Under the pieces are notes generated by a model. The model worked only from the letters and a program-made list of their open reading frames with translations. It was not told the DNA's origin and did not search any database. From Dichetophora obliterata (lineage: Eukaryota > Arthropoda > Insecta > Diptera > Sciomyzidae), in NCBI GenBank assembly GCA_963920525.1, contig OY986436.1:86690289-86754288 (forward strand): a stretch of 64,000 nt of DNA. Direction: 5' to 3'. This document shows, piece after piece, positions 43,601 to 55,285 of this stretch (its first letter is position 1; each line of letters begins with the position of its first letter). The position numbers were made by a program, and so were the translations under genes.

Positions 43601-44140
43601 GCTTTTTTTTTGAACGCGAGTGTAATTTTTTAAAACAAATAAAACCACTGTAACACAAATATTTTCGGACCGTTTCGTCTCAAAGTAATTGAAGAACTAC
43701 ATTAAAAAACTGGCTTAAAAACTACTTTGAATTATATTAAGGCGGCGACTAATCTGATTTTGACATGTTTTTATTGCAAATTTTTATTATATATATTTAA
43801 CCATGCTATTTCATCAAATATTTACTTTAGGCTCTCACTAATATAAACTAATGTATTTTTTTTCCAAAACAATAAAATAAATGATCTCTTTGATGCATAG
43901 AAATTTAAAATTTTTATGCTTTTAAATTCATCTTCAGCAAGTGGAATATTAACTACTCTTCAATCGATTTATTTTAAAGTAGTTAAAAAAATAATTTAAA
44001 TTTAACTTATTTAACAATAAGTTGAAAACATATGCAGACGAAAGTTAATTGACTTATTTAGCGGACATTACCATACAAAATATGTTAGTTCGTTCTATGT
44101 AAAAAAGTCAGAATTTCAACTAGTTGTGGTTACCAAAAAA
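43601..44140. other. AT-rich interior of the Tc1-like bounded region
   Basis: No coding similarity was recognised. It may be an expanded right arm relative to the left end. Confidence 0.35.
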
Positions 44141-44200
44141 CTATTTTTTTCCTACAGGGTAGCGTGCTATTTTTATTTATATGGCTGTATATCTATAGTA

Positions 44201-44760
44201 AAGGGTGATCCAATAAGAGCTTCCTACTTTGTTTTCTAATTAAAATACATAAAAATCAATGTATTGATGCAAAGCTTTATTTGGAATGATAGTTCGATTC
44301 CTACAACTCAATGTTTAAAAATTATTTCGTTCAAATGTTGCCCACAACTTGCTCTTAAATGGTCCATTCTGTGGATCCAATTTTCAAATTTCAGTAAAAT
44401 TCTAGATCGGCGAAGAATCGATTATTCACGGTTTTCACGAACACTCTCTGCTACTGCAGCAATATTCTTAAAATTATGGGCTCTATGCACTCTGGTTGAT
44501 TGATAAATGTCCAATAGTGTAAAATTGGTTCAAAATTTAGTGTTGGTTTGATGGTTTGGACACTCATAACGACCAAAATTATGTTAGACTGATTTTGGTC
44601 GTAAGTCTCCACAATTTATAAACGTTGTTCAGGAGTAAATGTATTCATGATTGAGTCGTATTGAATACTGAACTCAAACGTTATATGGACAAGCCATTTG
44701 ACACATAACAGCTGTCAAAACAACATAGTTGAAAAAGCGACCTCGTATTGGATCACCCTT
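44201..44760 (-). mobile_element. 560-bp deletion derivative of an IS630/mariner-type element
   Basis: TIR AAGGGTGATCCAATAAGAGC against the inverted AAGGGTGATCCAATACGAGG, with TA at 44199-44200 and 44761-44762. Minus-strand remnants include MNTFTPEQRLQIVETYDQNQ near the right end, NIAAVAESVREN, and C-terminal CGQHLNEIIFKH. These are the start, the middle of the DNA-binding region and the last residues of the FTPEQR-type IS630 transposases common in insects. The catalytic core is deleted. It starts 13 bp from the Tc1-like end at 44187. Confidence 0.75.
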
Positions 44761-44853
44761 TACATAATTCATGAAAGTCATATTTTCTGACATAATAATA
44801 CAGACATAAAAAAGGTAAATTTTACGAGATCGTTAAAGTCTTTGAACTGTTAA

Positions 44854-45078
44854 TTAGGATGTTTGACTTTGAAAATATGCTCTTAAAAATACTAAGGCAT
44901 CTAAGGTGTCATCTCCCAGGCTTGACCGAGTTTTGGTCACAAAATTTCCAGCCGAAGAGAAACATCTCTCGGACTCAACACTAGAAGGCGGAATTGTTAT
45001 CAAATAATCATATGACCTTTGAAGTAGATTACCGTAAGTGCCACCATTTAAATATATTTTTATTTCTTTTTCGAACAT
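44854..45078 (-). pseudogene. hAT transposase C-terminal dimerisation domain
   Basis: 74 codons: YDYLITIPPSSVESERCFSS, AGNFVTKTRSSLGDDTLD, ALVFLRAYF. This is a textbook hAT-C domain (PxSSxxxERxFSxxG ... R..L ... L.FL). The rest of the protein is not present upstream; only ~100 bp of non-coding sequence separates it from the next element. It is a fragment, of a different subfamily from 97-297 and 48127-48375. Confidence 0.8.
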
Positions 45079-45234
45079 TTGAGGTAAATTTAAATTTTTT
45101 TTTAAAGTTTTTACTCGAACGTCAAATTAACATGTTGCATTTTTAGGCAATCTCGGGATCCCAAAAATCTCAGGATTTTAGGCCTTATAACATGGTTGCA
45201 TCACAATATAGCAGAGACCAAGTAACAGTCAAAG

Positions 45235-45780
45235 CAATGGACTTCCCCGGATGAACGTGCACCAAAGAAGGCCAAGGTGGGTCTGTCGGCCAACAAAGTC
45301 ATGACGACAGGATTTTAGGATGCCTACACATCGATTACCTTAAAAAAGCGATTACTTTTTTCAGCTGTTGGAGAGATTTGACATTGATTTGAAGCAAAAC
45401 GACCGCATTTGGCGACCAAAAAAGTGCTATTCCGCCATGACAACGGACTGGCGCACAAGTCGCCATGCAAAAATCCATGAATTGGGCTACGAACTGCTAC
45501 CCCATCCAACATATTCTCCAGATCTAGCCTCCTGCGACTATTAAAAAAATGTGAAAAAATGGCTCGGCGATTAGGTCTTCACTGAAAAAACGTCTATTTT
45601 GAGGACCTTGATGAAACCTTTTATTTGGGAGGAATGTAAAAATTGGAAAAACGCTGGGCGAGGTGTATTGATCTGAAAAGAGACTATAATGAGAAATAAA
45701 AAGCCTTTTTTACGAAAAAAAATACTTTTTATTTCAAAAGTCAGACTTTTCAAATTGCCCTCGTACCTTGTCCCTCGTTT
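45235..45780 (+). pseudogene. Second mariner copy, 5'-truncated and frameshifted
   Basis: The fragment starts inside the catalytic domain with KQWTSPDERAPKKAKVGLSA, then NKVMTT and a stop. After a deletion it continues HIDYL, RFDIDLKQK, a degraded HDN block, and RHAKIHELGYELLPHPTYSP then DLASCDY. The C-terminal part is KRW-rich, followed by a GTCAGACTTTTCAAATTGCC terminus and CCTCGTA. The N-terminal helix-turn-helix and first Asp are absent. The residues differ clearly from the copy at 20294-21580, so it belongs to another mariner subfamily. Confidence 0.75.
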
Positions 45781-45789
45781 TGTGTAGTT

Positions 45790-46737
45790 TTTAACTCCAG
45801 ATCTTTAAATCTTGCCACGAATACATGCATATGCTGCGTATGGATGCAGCAATTATTTAAATACAGTGTTTCATTTAACACAATATTCATAATCCATACA
45901 TTTTATTTTCCGACTAATTGGATTCCATCAGCATTCGGTCAGCAAAAAAGAAAGTCGACCCTGTCGTTTCTCTCCTATGGCTCTTCAATTTGGAGCCTTC
46001 ATGCATGTAGTTGGCGTCAAATTGAGACTTTCAATAGATTTGAATGACAGGCACCAAATACAACAACAACAAAAAAGTAACTCCGGGCAACATTCACACT
46101 CCATTTATTTGGATGACAGCACAGCTAACGCCACAAGAGTCATTAAGTGCAATTGCAGCGTTTCGTAAAAAATACAATAATTCGAAATCAATTGCATAGA
46201 AAACATTGGTATAACATGCGATAAAAACCATGACACGCACTTCAGTGACAAGGTGTGCGATACTTAAAGCTGACGTCCTTGCTGCAATCGTATAAACTGA
46301 GTACTCGTACATATGATGTTACAATTAATAATTCGCAATCTGATTTACTGAAGAGATGTAAAGGTATTTAGAAGCATTTGCTGTACTTTACATTTAGAGT
46401 ATCTAATTAAGTTAGCTACAGAAAATATTTAAAAATACAGTAATAGCATTTCATATCAATTGTATTCATATATTGTGATAAATAAATACTAATGTTTGTT
46501 GGTTTGCTTTTTTTTTTTAAAAAGATCAAAATAAATAATCAAGGAACGACTTAAGTGAATCAAGAACTCAGGGATTTGGACTTCTGGCAACGACTTCTGA
46601 CCTATTTTTTCGAACCACTGCCAAAAACGCATTGCTCTTATTTTTTTTGTGTATACTGATTTTTATAAACTCAGTGCATGGTATTGATATGAATTAAACA
46701 CAGGAAGAGAGAAGTAGGTTTTGTTCGGCGTGCGCAT
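45790..46737. other. No gene recognised
   Basis: Mixed-composition DNA with short open frames on both strands that show no family motifs or codon-like constraint. Confidence 0.4.
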
Positions 46738-47300
46738 AAGACCAAAACACATAGGAGGCATACATGCTTCAAGCATCTGACATTTGAGATTGCATGTACA
46801 TATTCTTATGAAGTAGCCCACATCAAAAGCATGCATGCATCCAAGCTTTGACAGACATAAGCATCAGTTTGCTTTGCTTGAAAAAGCTATATTAACACAT
46901 TCAATTGCATTTATTGATTGCTTGCATTATTTTAAATTTAGACTGAGTTCCTAAATGCATTTTTGCAATGCATCAGTGTGTTTTATTTTGAATTGGTGCT
47001 AAGTTTAAATACGAAAACTGCGCAACTCTGTTGAGATTCTAAAAAATAGTATAGTTGCACGGTTAATAAGTTTCGGACCAATTCAAAATAAAACACACTG
47101 ATGCATTGTATTAATTCATTTACGAACTCAGCCTTTAATTCAATGTATTTCCTAGACTTTTTGTTAAACATTTTTGTTTAGTTTTAACGTTTTTCCCATT
47201 TTTTACATATTCGAAGTATGCTTGCTATGTGTTTTTATGAAGCATGCTTCACAGACATGATGCAAGCTTGAGGCATGTACGTTTTTTATGTGTTTTGGCC
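46738..47300. mobile_element. 560-bp palindromic MITE (CCAAAACACATA ends)
   Basis: GACCAAAACACATAGGAGGC and CATACATGC at the left recur inverted at the right (GTGTTTTGGCC). An inner pair, CAGTGTGTTTTATTTTGAAT then TGG and its inverted form, brackets the centre near 47045. The outer arms also contain repeated AGCATGC motifs. Non-coding. Confidence 0.7.
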
Positions 47301-47321
47301 TATACGGCTGCATTATTGCAG

Positions 47322-47628
47322 CATGGTATAATTATTTGACAAGGTAGTAGCTTAGACTGGCTTTTTTCTTACGAGCGGCGATGGGTAATTGTCAAAATTA
47401 TCTGTTCATGCAATTAATCAAAGAAATGTGCAAAAATAAGCAACGACTTAAACATAGCTAGTCAATCGCAGCAAACTAAAAACATTTTCATAAACTTCGC
47501 GAACAAATTGAATGAATCAAAGAAAAGTTAAAAATAAGCACAGAAAACTACAACGCCTTTAGCTGTTTTTGACAACTACCAATCGCCAAAAAACTGTCAC
47601 GGCTACCTTGTCAAATAATTATACCATG
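47322..47628. mobile_element. 307-bp hAT-type MITE with perfect 8-bp TSD
   Basis: TIR CATGGTATAATTATTTGACA continuing to 26 bp, identical at both ends, with TATTGCAG at 47314-47321 and 47629-47636. The inner GGCGAT..GTAATTGTCAAAA and TTTTTGACAACTACCAATCG extend the symmetry. No coding capacity. The intact ends and TSD mark a young insertion. Confidence 0.88.
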
Positions 47629-47639
47629 TATTGCAGCAG

Positions 47640-48126
47640 TACTACAGAATAACGTTCTATGAAGAAAACATATTGCCCGCTGCGTCCATTAACAAATTAA
47701 GTAAGAACTCCATTACCTTGCACATGTTTGGTTGTTCTATTAAACTATTTTACTGCGCATTGTCAAAACATCGCAAGAGAATTGCAGTGCATGTGAAGTC
47801 AGTGTTGCCAGACATTTTTTCAAAAAAGAAATTAAATTTAAAATAAATACTGTATTTTTAACAAAACAAATTAAAACCAATTAACGAAGCAACTTGAATA
47901 TTTTTAGAATTATTTATTTTTTATTTAATTTATTCAAATGAAAAAATTAAAAACAATTAATTTAAACATAAAATAAATTAGTTGTATTATAAAAATAAGA
48001 ATAAATATAAAACAAAAAACAAATGCACAAGACAGTAAAAAATTTTTTATAGCATTTGAACCTATTTTTTTTTTATTTTTGAAATTAGACTCATTAATTT
48101 TCGTAAATTGAATTATCAATTTTTTT
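47640..48126. other. AT-rich spacer, no gene recognised
   Basis: Very A/T-rich (47870-48120 especially). Open frames here are compositional. Confidence 0.4.
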
Positions 48127-48375
48127 TTACATTTTGGTAGATTTATCAAATTTAATAGAATTCGATGGATTCTTTTTTATGAGATCTTTTGTTCTAACAA
48201 TACCACAAAGTGCGGGAATTTGTAACTTGTTTTTAAGTTTTGTTTTATTTACATTAATGACTGAAAACAATCTTTCTACGCTTGCAGTGGAAACTGGAAT
48301 GAATAGAGCATCAGAAACAATACTTGCCAAAAGAGAAAACGCTTCACTACCATTGCTTCTTTTTATTAAAAAAAA
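48127..48375 (-). pseudogene. hAT transposase C-terminal fragment, second subfamily
   Basis: The minus-strand frame reads KRSNGSEAFSLLASIVSDAL, then PVSTASVERLFSVINVNKTK and LKNKLQIPAL. This is the VSTAxVERxFSxxNxxKTKxRNxL pattern of the hAT dimerisation domain in the ZMYM/KRAB-like subgroup. Only about 80 residues remain, with no catalytic domain. Confidence 0.72.
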
Positions 48376-49260
48376 AAATCCCCGAAAAATTCAATATCAC
48401 TAAATTTAATTAATTTTTTATTATTAATTATTATAAATATTTAATTATTAGATTTAAATCGCTTAAATTACTTTAACGTTTTTCGCGCTATTCATAATCA
48501 ACTTCGTGCAATTCATTAATGTTTATAACATTTGTCAAATGTCGACTCAATTTGTATATATGTAGATGGTTGATAAGTATTTAACAATTTAATTAAAGTA
48601 TGAAGTTTTACATCTTTTGATGTAACAACATAAAATTTAACGCAATGTTCTTTGAAGTCGATTTCCTCCAATTGTGGTAATTTACGAGTTATTTATGAGT
48701 TAGTTAAATGCTATAAATATTTCACTACCGAAATAATCTTCTTTCAAAGGCTTAAGATTGTCAATATTGTTAATATCAAATTATTTCAATTCAGTTATAT
48801 TGTTAACATAAAATCATCTTTTATAAAATACTAGTACAAAAGCCTGTCCTATGAATGGTCCTCCGCACACTTCCTTTTTGGGGCCTTTTCCCGAAAGCAA
48901 ATTTTTTCTCTTTTCAAAGCATGATTTTTTATACACTTGATTTTGTCAAAATACAAATGTATCACTTTAAATAACACTTTAAGTATTGAAGCAGTGTTGA
49001 AAAATTAGTTCAAGTGTGAAAATGCAAAAAGCCGAGTTTGGTAACAATCAGATCCATACACAACTTTACAAAGTGGCCTTGCTAGCTTTATTACTTAACA
49101 ACTCAAGTGTCGTTTTGCGGCTGATACAATTATATTTTTTGGTACAATCGACTCAAATCGACTCAAAAGAATTTCATTAAATTTATCATAACTTTTTATA
49201 AAAGGATGTAAAAAAAGAGGTAGTTAGATCAAAAACGTACTATTGTAAAAACCCAATATT
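48376..49260. other. No gene recognised
   Basis: AT-rich DNA. CGACTCAAATCGACTCAAAA near 49149 is a short direct repeat. Nothing coding was supported. Confidence 0.4.
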
Positions 49261-49871
49261 GGCCCATATAAATAAAAAGTAGCATCTTCAGTAATTTGTA
49301 GTAACACCAAGAAGTAAAGTGCTACAAAAAAGCTTGGATTCGGTATGAATAAAATTTTTTTCGAAATTATATGACTATTAACTTCGAAAGTAGCGTTTAC
49401 TACAAAAATGTGATATACGTTCGTCGCAGCTGGAAAATTTGAATAGGGGTATTCACGATTCAGTGCCCTTGCCAGGGCAGTTGAGGACTGAAGCAAATGT
49501 ATACTTGTGCACATTGAAAATGTTGATAGCCTTGAAAACTGAACTGCACAACTACGAAAGTCCTCCAGTCCTCAACTGCACATGCAAGTGCAGTGAATCG
49601 TGAATACTCCTACTAAAGTGAATCTGAAGAGCGCATTAAAATTGTCCATGGCCGATTACCATGTTTGTAGTTTGCTTTTAACTTCAACAAATCTTCTTTT
49701 GGTCTGCCCAAATAAAAATATAATTAAATAAATTCAATGAATTTAATATACATAAAGAATTTTAGCAAACACTGCTTTTATTCACACCAATCCGTCTAAT
49801 TTGTAGCAAGTTCGCAACAGCTGATTCTTGTAGTGTAGTAAAGTCGAATCTGCTACTTTTATTCATACGGG
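49261..49871. mobile_element. 610-bp MITE (GGCCCATATAAATAAAA ends) with nested MITE
   Basis: GGCCCATATAAATAAAAAGT then AGCA at the left and the inverted form at the right; both ends are flanked by ATT, as in the 2711-2860 MITE with the related GGCCCATAA TIR. Inner blocks such as GGATTCGGTATGAATAAAA pair with GGATTGGTGTGAATAAAAG. It is split by the 49446-49610 MITE. Confidence 0.65.
49446..49610. mobile_element. 165-bp MITE (GGGGTATTCACGATTCA ends)
   Basis: GGGGTATTCACGATTCAGTG, CAGTTGAGGACTG and their inverted copies, flanked by TA (49444-49445, 49611-49612). The arms are about 50 bp with few mismatches. Inserted in the larger MITE 49261-49871. Confidence 0.75.
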
Positions 49872-50564
49872 CCATTGCCACTGATAAGTATCAAATATAT
49901 TTTCTGTGCATACTTTCAGGCTGAACATTTTTGAGAACAGTGTGTCTTGTAAAATTACTTTGCTGTCAAAAAATAATTACAATTTGAGAAGTTCTGTGTG
50001 CGTAGCAGCATGCTTGCCTTTTATGTATTAAAAAGTGCATACTTTCAGGCTAACAGTTAGAGAGATATTGGATACGGAGCAGAGTGCTTGCCTTTTAGCT
50101 ATTAAGATTGCAATGTTGTTCTGTACAATCGAGTTATTGCACCGTTAATTTGTTTGTTTGTTTAACGATTTGCGAACAAATTACTTTAAAATATTTAATT
50201 TAATTTATTAATGTCTTTCAATGTAAATTTCAAAAATATAAATAAAGTTCAAACTGAAGATTCTGTAAAATAATAATTACTCTTTTAGCTGTGTAAATTT
50301 TTGTAAGTATTCGTGTAAAACAAAACAATTTTAGTATATCAAGTCAGCTGAGAAGCTGATTGACTGTGAACTCTAAAGAGTTTGAGAAGGATGTAACTCT
50401 TTCTTGGTTTAAAGTCCAATAAATTTTGGAGGTCAGCAAATAAATCAATGCATTTTGGACTGTTTTGAATCACATTATTTATATCTCTTGCACTACCTTT
50501 TACATAGTCTGACAAAAAATGGGATGCAGAAGAAAAGTAAGCAAAAATATATTATCTGACATGT
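49872..50564. other. No gene recognised; short direct repeat
   Basis: GTGCATACTTTCAGGCT and ATGCTTGCCTTTTA-like phrases occur twice (49905-50020 and 50033-50095), suggesting a local ~100-bp duplication. No coding signal. Confidence 0.4.
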
Positions 50565-50779
50565 TCTGCATTCCACTTCCGACTGGAAGTTAAAATAAAT
50601 AACTGAATAAATAAAATGAATTCGAAATTTGGTGTTCCAAATATAATTTCTTTCATAAATACAATTGATCATATTAATATATTAAATAAAATACAAAACG
50701 GAAACAGTGAGATGTTGAGCACCAAATATCGAATTTAATTATGATTTATTTTCACTTCCACTCGGAAGTGGAATGCAGA
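50565..50779. mobile_element. ~215-bp MITE (CTGCATTCCACTTCC ends)
   Basis: CTGCATTCCACTTCCGACTG then GAAGT at the left pairs with CGGAAGTGGAATGCAG at the right. AAAATAAAT and ATTCGA.ATTTGGTG follow inside both arms in inverted order. Non-coding. Confidence 0.7.
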
Positions 50780-50789
50780 TTTCAAATCT

Positions 50790-51891
50790 GAAATTTTAAA
50801 AGACTATAAACCTGTTGACACCGGTCGAAAATGAGGTCATCACTAAAAATTATGTAAGAGATAGTTAAACAGGACGTTACGTTAAGAAATTTATTGAAAG
50901 GCTTGAAAGAACAAACAAAAAATCCACACAAAATAAATTATTTTTCTATTTTTTAAGATCTTATTTAACCCTAGCATCAGTGTTGCCATGAAATAAATTT
51001 TTATACAGCAACTTTTGCAATCAGCTCGTCGAAAGCTTATCGAATGTTCGTCGGATTTGTAAAACTCTAAAAACAACAGTCAACAACTATCAACAACAGT
51101 GTTGATTTTGCTTCGAGTAAATTAATCAAAAATTTGGTGGATTTTGGCAAGCAAAAACTACCAATATAGTATAAGATGTCAGTAAAAAAAGATTATACAT
51201 CTATGGAAAAATATTATTTCTTAATAATATATATTAAAATATATGCAAAATCGGACCTAGGATCTATTTTTCCTGAAATCGTCACATTTTGGCCAAATAT
51301 CGTATCATCGGTTTCAAGACTGAAAATCGTAACAAATATATCGGACCATATGGCAGCACTGCCTTGTCTGACGAATATTAAATTTTTTAATGAAAAATGC
51401 AGTTGCTTAAATGAGTCACTCTTCATTTATTCAATACATACCTGAAATGCTATAAAACCTGATAACAACTAGGGCATAATGCATAAAACATGCTTACTGC
51501 AAGCCAGAGTACCTTTAACCATCAGAGAGCCAGCCCTAAACAGATCTGTCAAAGCATAGTAAAACAAAGTGAGCGAGAAAACAATGGGGCAATTCACAAT
51601 CTTGTGCATTTGAGATTGCAAATTTGTGCAATTGTAAAAATCTGCCACCAATTGTGAACACTCTTTTTCGGTTTACTTTCTATCCTGGTTTCAAAACATA
51701 AAATTCACAGCCAGGTGCGTGCGCAGAATGATCTTTAACGAGCTTCAAGAGAAACACTCAGCACAACATGGCAGCCGTTGTGTGTTTATGGTCACGACAA
51801 GGATCTTGATCAATGTACATCAAAAATAAAAAGACTCAATTTAAAACATTTATTGTGAAAAGACTATAATATATAGACTTAAAATTTTTTA
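50790..51891. other. No gene recognised
   Basis: Open frames at 51176-51445 and its antisense lack family motifs. CAACAGTCAACAACTATCAA near 51075 is simple sequence. Confidence 0.4.
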
Positions 51892-52235
51892 AGTACACTG
51901 AGGGAATGTATGTTAAAAATTTAATGAAACTGTGTTCATATTAAATAAATTTGTTTTTGAAATAGAGCTTGAAAGTATTTAATTTAAGTTAAACTCAAAT
52001 GTTTGTATAGTTCAATTTAAAACAAAAGTTTTTTTCAAAACAATATTTTTAAATATACTTTTACTATAAAATTTACAGTAAATTACATTTACAATTTAAA
52101 AAATTTGTTCAAAAAACTTTAAAACAAGGACTTTAGTATTGAAAACAATTATTTTAAAATATGAATTTAAAATAGTGTTCTTGAATTAAAATTAATAAAA
52201 TTAAATGTAAAATCAGGGTATTTCTCGGCTTGGTC
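51892..52235 (+). repeat. Dispersed repeat beginning CACTGAGGGA, copy 2
   Basis: Uninterrupted copy of the repeat at 3283-3860, in the same orientation. It starts CACTGAGGGA, shares ATGAAACTGTGTTCATATTA and AGAGCTTGAAA, and ends near TGTAAAATCAGGG. Comparison of the two copies shows that ~190 bp were inserted in copy 1. Confidence 0.6.
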
Positions 52236-53955
52236 TCAATTGTCTGGCAATTATTTTCAAAGATTCTACTGCACATAATATATTAATTCAATCTCATATA
52301 GCGATGTATTTTTGTTATAACACAGAAATAATAAGAGAAAGGTATAAAAAAATGAATGAGTTTCTATTAAAAATTGTATAAGCTTATTTTAAATTTTGTT
52401 TTATAGAAACGCAAAAGCGTTATATTTCTATTTTAAATTTTTTTGTTAAATTTGAAGTATGTTTTTATTTTCAGTGTAAATAATATAAAAAAATATTCCA
52501 AAATAAATTTTTTGTTGCATCTTCTTCTCGATGATGCTTTTCATGAAAAGGCAGTCCTTTTCAGCCTGTGTCAAGATATTTTGGTCCCAATTTATCGGAA
52601 ACAAAAAAAATTAAGATGCATGTTAATAAGGGTACTTGTAGCTACAAGCTTTACTAGAGTCAACCAATAGGAAATCAGCATGTTGAGTGGGAGAGACAAA
52701 CTGCACTTGCAGAACTTCTGTGTCACTCTCACCAGTAGTATTTCGTCACTCTCACCAATACTTCTACCTTGGGCATCTATGCTCTATAGTTGCCATGTTC
52801 AAAACTTACTTGAGAGACTTCACGCATTTCTAGCTTTTTTTTATAAGCGCGGACAAGATTGAAAGAAATAATTTTAGAAGAGAGTTTTTACAAGAGAGCG
52901 AAAGAAATAATTGTAGGTGAGAGGATTCACGCATTTCTAGCGTGAAATATTAATAATTTTTCTCTATGGTATTTAACTACAATAAATGTAGGCAATCAGT
53001 TGCCAGCAGTTATTGTAGTTAATTTTCGTGAATTTTTATTAAAGTGTATACTCATAACTATTCAGGATTTATCCCTGACATTTTGGTTGAAAAATATTCG
53101 TCGATATGGTAAAAAACTGCAATGTCGCGAAAGTACTTTTTGAAACCAGTGAGCAAGATTGCTCAAGAACTACTCATCCGATTGCTACCAAATTTTTTAC
53201 ACTTACTTAAGGACTCATTAAGGTGCTTTTGTTTAATCGTTCGATTTTTTTTAATACATATTGATTTATAACCTAAAACGACCTAAATTTTGTGCACAAA
53301 ATATGAAAATTATTATTAATTAAGACAAATAAATTAAATGAACAAATAAATTCAAAAAAGTTAGAAAAACGCTAGTGAGTGGTCGCTTAGTTTTGAGCTC
53401 TAAAAAATCAATAATAGCAACTAAAAACAAATTTGAAATATTATAAAAACCACAGAAAAATATATAAAAAATATATCTAGCAAAACACAAACTACTGCCA
53501 AATGCAAAATCATGCTGTTACAACTAAAAATAAAAAGAACTGTTGATTTATTGAGTTTCTAATTTGAAAGTTAGAGTTATATGTAATGTTAATGAGTCAT
53601 TTATAAGAATTCCGACTTAATTGGTTCTCTTTGAGTTATTTTTCTAGAGCAATTTCTGAATGTTGTTATAGGATTAAATTTTCACTTGAAGTTTTATAAT
53701 TTTACATAATAGTAGAGACAGATAGATAGATATAGATTAGTAAAAACCACTGTTATTTGCTTAATGCAGTGTACTGCTATAAGAAAGAATTATTTTACTT
53801 TAGTCTACCATCAATAGCAACGTATTAAATAACTTTAATATTATAAAAATGCATATTACGATTATTCACAATTACGATTGCAGTTTTTTTTCGACTTTTT
53901 CAAAATTACGATTGCTGCAATCGTAATCTTACCTCCTTCGATGAAGGATTACTTT
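52236..53955. other. No gene recognised
   Basis: CTCTCACCA is repeated near 52720-52760, and ATTACGATTGCTGCAATCGT near 53912 forms a small palindrome. Coding frames are short and without motifs. Confidence 0.4.
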
Positions 53956-54658
53956 TAAGGAATGTGAACAGTGTAAACGTCTGAGTTTTAAGTGTTTTTT
54001 GTTTATTTTATAAAAAGAAATCAGTTCGATGGATTCATATCAAACTTTGCACATATATATAGAAAATTAATAAGTACTTCAAACAAATATCATTTTTTGT
54101 TTTTTAATGATATATCTTTGCATAATATTCCTTTGACAATGGCACCTCTTGAATCTGGTATCAGTGGTGTTAACAGCAATTCGTTAACATGGATCAACTG
54201 AGGACAAAAAACGAAATAGATTCTCAAAATATATATTATTGGCTATTTCAAAATATTGTTCAAAACATTTTCACGTGTTTTCCAACAGAAAATGGTTTAT
54301 AGAAACTAAATTGAAAAAGTTAAAAAAACGGCAAGGTCAGGCTGAAGAGGCTGAAGTTTTTTCAACAAAACCCATTTTGAATCAAATCGATCGGACAAAA
54401 ACTGTTTTATTTTTGTTGTCAACCAGGTAAAAAAAGTGATTTTGAGTGAGAAACAGTGATTTAAAGTCTTGGAAACGCTAAGAGCGCTCGAATAGCATAA
54501 CAACATTTGGCGCTCTTTTCGAATACTTAGCGTTTGAATTTTAACTTGAATTTTTCACTAGAGATACATTTTCATTGTAAATGGATGGGTGTAAACTAAT
54601 AACCTTTGAAAAAAAATAATTTTTTTTTGGAAACTTTTACACTGTTCAAACGCCTTAA
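53956..54658. mobile_element. ~700-bp TIR element (GAACAGTGTAAA ends)
   Basis: TTAAGGAATGTGAACAGTGT at the left and the inverted TTAAGGCGTTTGAACAGTGT at the right. An inner hairpin, AAACGCTAAGAGCGCTCGAA against the inverted form, lies at 54472-54537. No transposase. The target duplication is unclear because the ends begin in TTAA-like sequence. Confidence 0.55.
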
Positions 54659-55105
54659 TAAATTTGCCTTTTAAAAAAGGAAACAACAATTATAAAAAGA
54701 ATATTTTATATAATATTTATAACATTGATAACATTTCTTTATCATTTTTTTTTTATCACAAAGCTAAAACTGGTTGAAGTATTTTCTTCGCAACGTTTTT
54801 TTCAAAGGCTTTTTTGTTTGATTCTTTGAAGATTCAAAATTTTAAAATAAAGTATCAAAAATATAAAATACTAACCACTGATACATCAAAGCATGGTAAA
54901 ATAATACAGGTGGCTAAACGCTAATCTCGTGGCTAATCGTGATCTCTTTGACAATACCACAAGAATTTTCAAAATCAGGTTTTTTTCTAAAGAAAACAAA
55001 GATAACAGGGAAAAATTAAATTACTCCAATTGGATATTTTTGTGTTGTGTTTAAAAACTTGAATAAAAGTGAATAACTTGTTTTTTTTAATTAAAATGAA
55101 GTGCG
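54659..55105. other. AT-rich, no gene recognised
   Basis: No coding similarity. The sequence immediately ahead of the THAP fragment is T-rich and could contain a splice acceptor, but none is convincing. Confidence 0.35.
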
Positions 55106-55285
55106 GAAAATGGGGCAAGTTTTCGTGTTCCAGCTGACGAGCCTAGAAGACAACGATGGAACATGGCATGTGCCAAAAATTTTAAAAAAGATGCTCGTGT
55201 TTGCAATAGACACTTCCATGAAAATGATTTTTTGGAACCTCAAATTACTTCAACAGCTGCACAAAATCCTATTTCGATTGATTGA
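55106..55285 (+). pseudogene. THAP zinc-finger fragment
   Basis: The frame opens after TGA (55097-55099) and reads FRVPADEPRRQRWNMACAKN, FKKDARVCNRHFHENDFLEP, then stops at 55283-55285. RRQRW, the conserved VCxxHF and DF are the second half of a THAP (C2CH) DNA-binding domain. The N-terminal cysteine pair and the AVPxF end are not seen. THAP domains occur in P-element transposases and in host regulators; with ~60 residues neither can be chosen. It may be a single exon or a remnant. AATAAA follows at 55289. Confidence 0.65.

Larger units (their letters stand above)
38044..44187. mobile_element. Tc1-like element ends enclosing a nest of other elements
   Basis: CAGCCATGGAAAATAAATAG then CACGCTA at 38044, with its inverted copy (small changes) ending at 44187; TA flanks both ends (38042-38043, 44188-44189). 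A second inverted block, GTGCCAAAACCATAAATAAA with GAGAGTCCATCGCACTTGAT, sits at 38200-38385 and 43445-43600. No Tc1 transposase was recognised. The 6.1-kb interior holds the palindrome 38388-38972, a satellite foldback, Helitron and Harbinger remains and T-type repeats. The original element was probably under 2 kb and later invaded. Confidence 0.55.

Noticed and set aside
37801..45190. Possible single hAT element bounded by CCCGGGATT-like motifs near 37830 and 45150
   Set aside because: The motifs match only loosely, no 8-bp duplication was found, and the hAT-C fragment at 44854-45078 is too close to the supposed end for its orientation.
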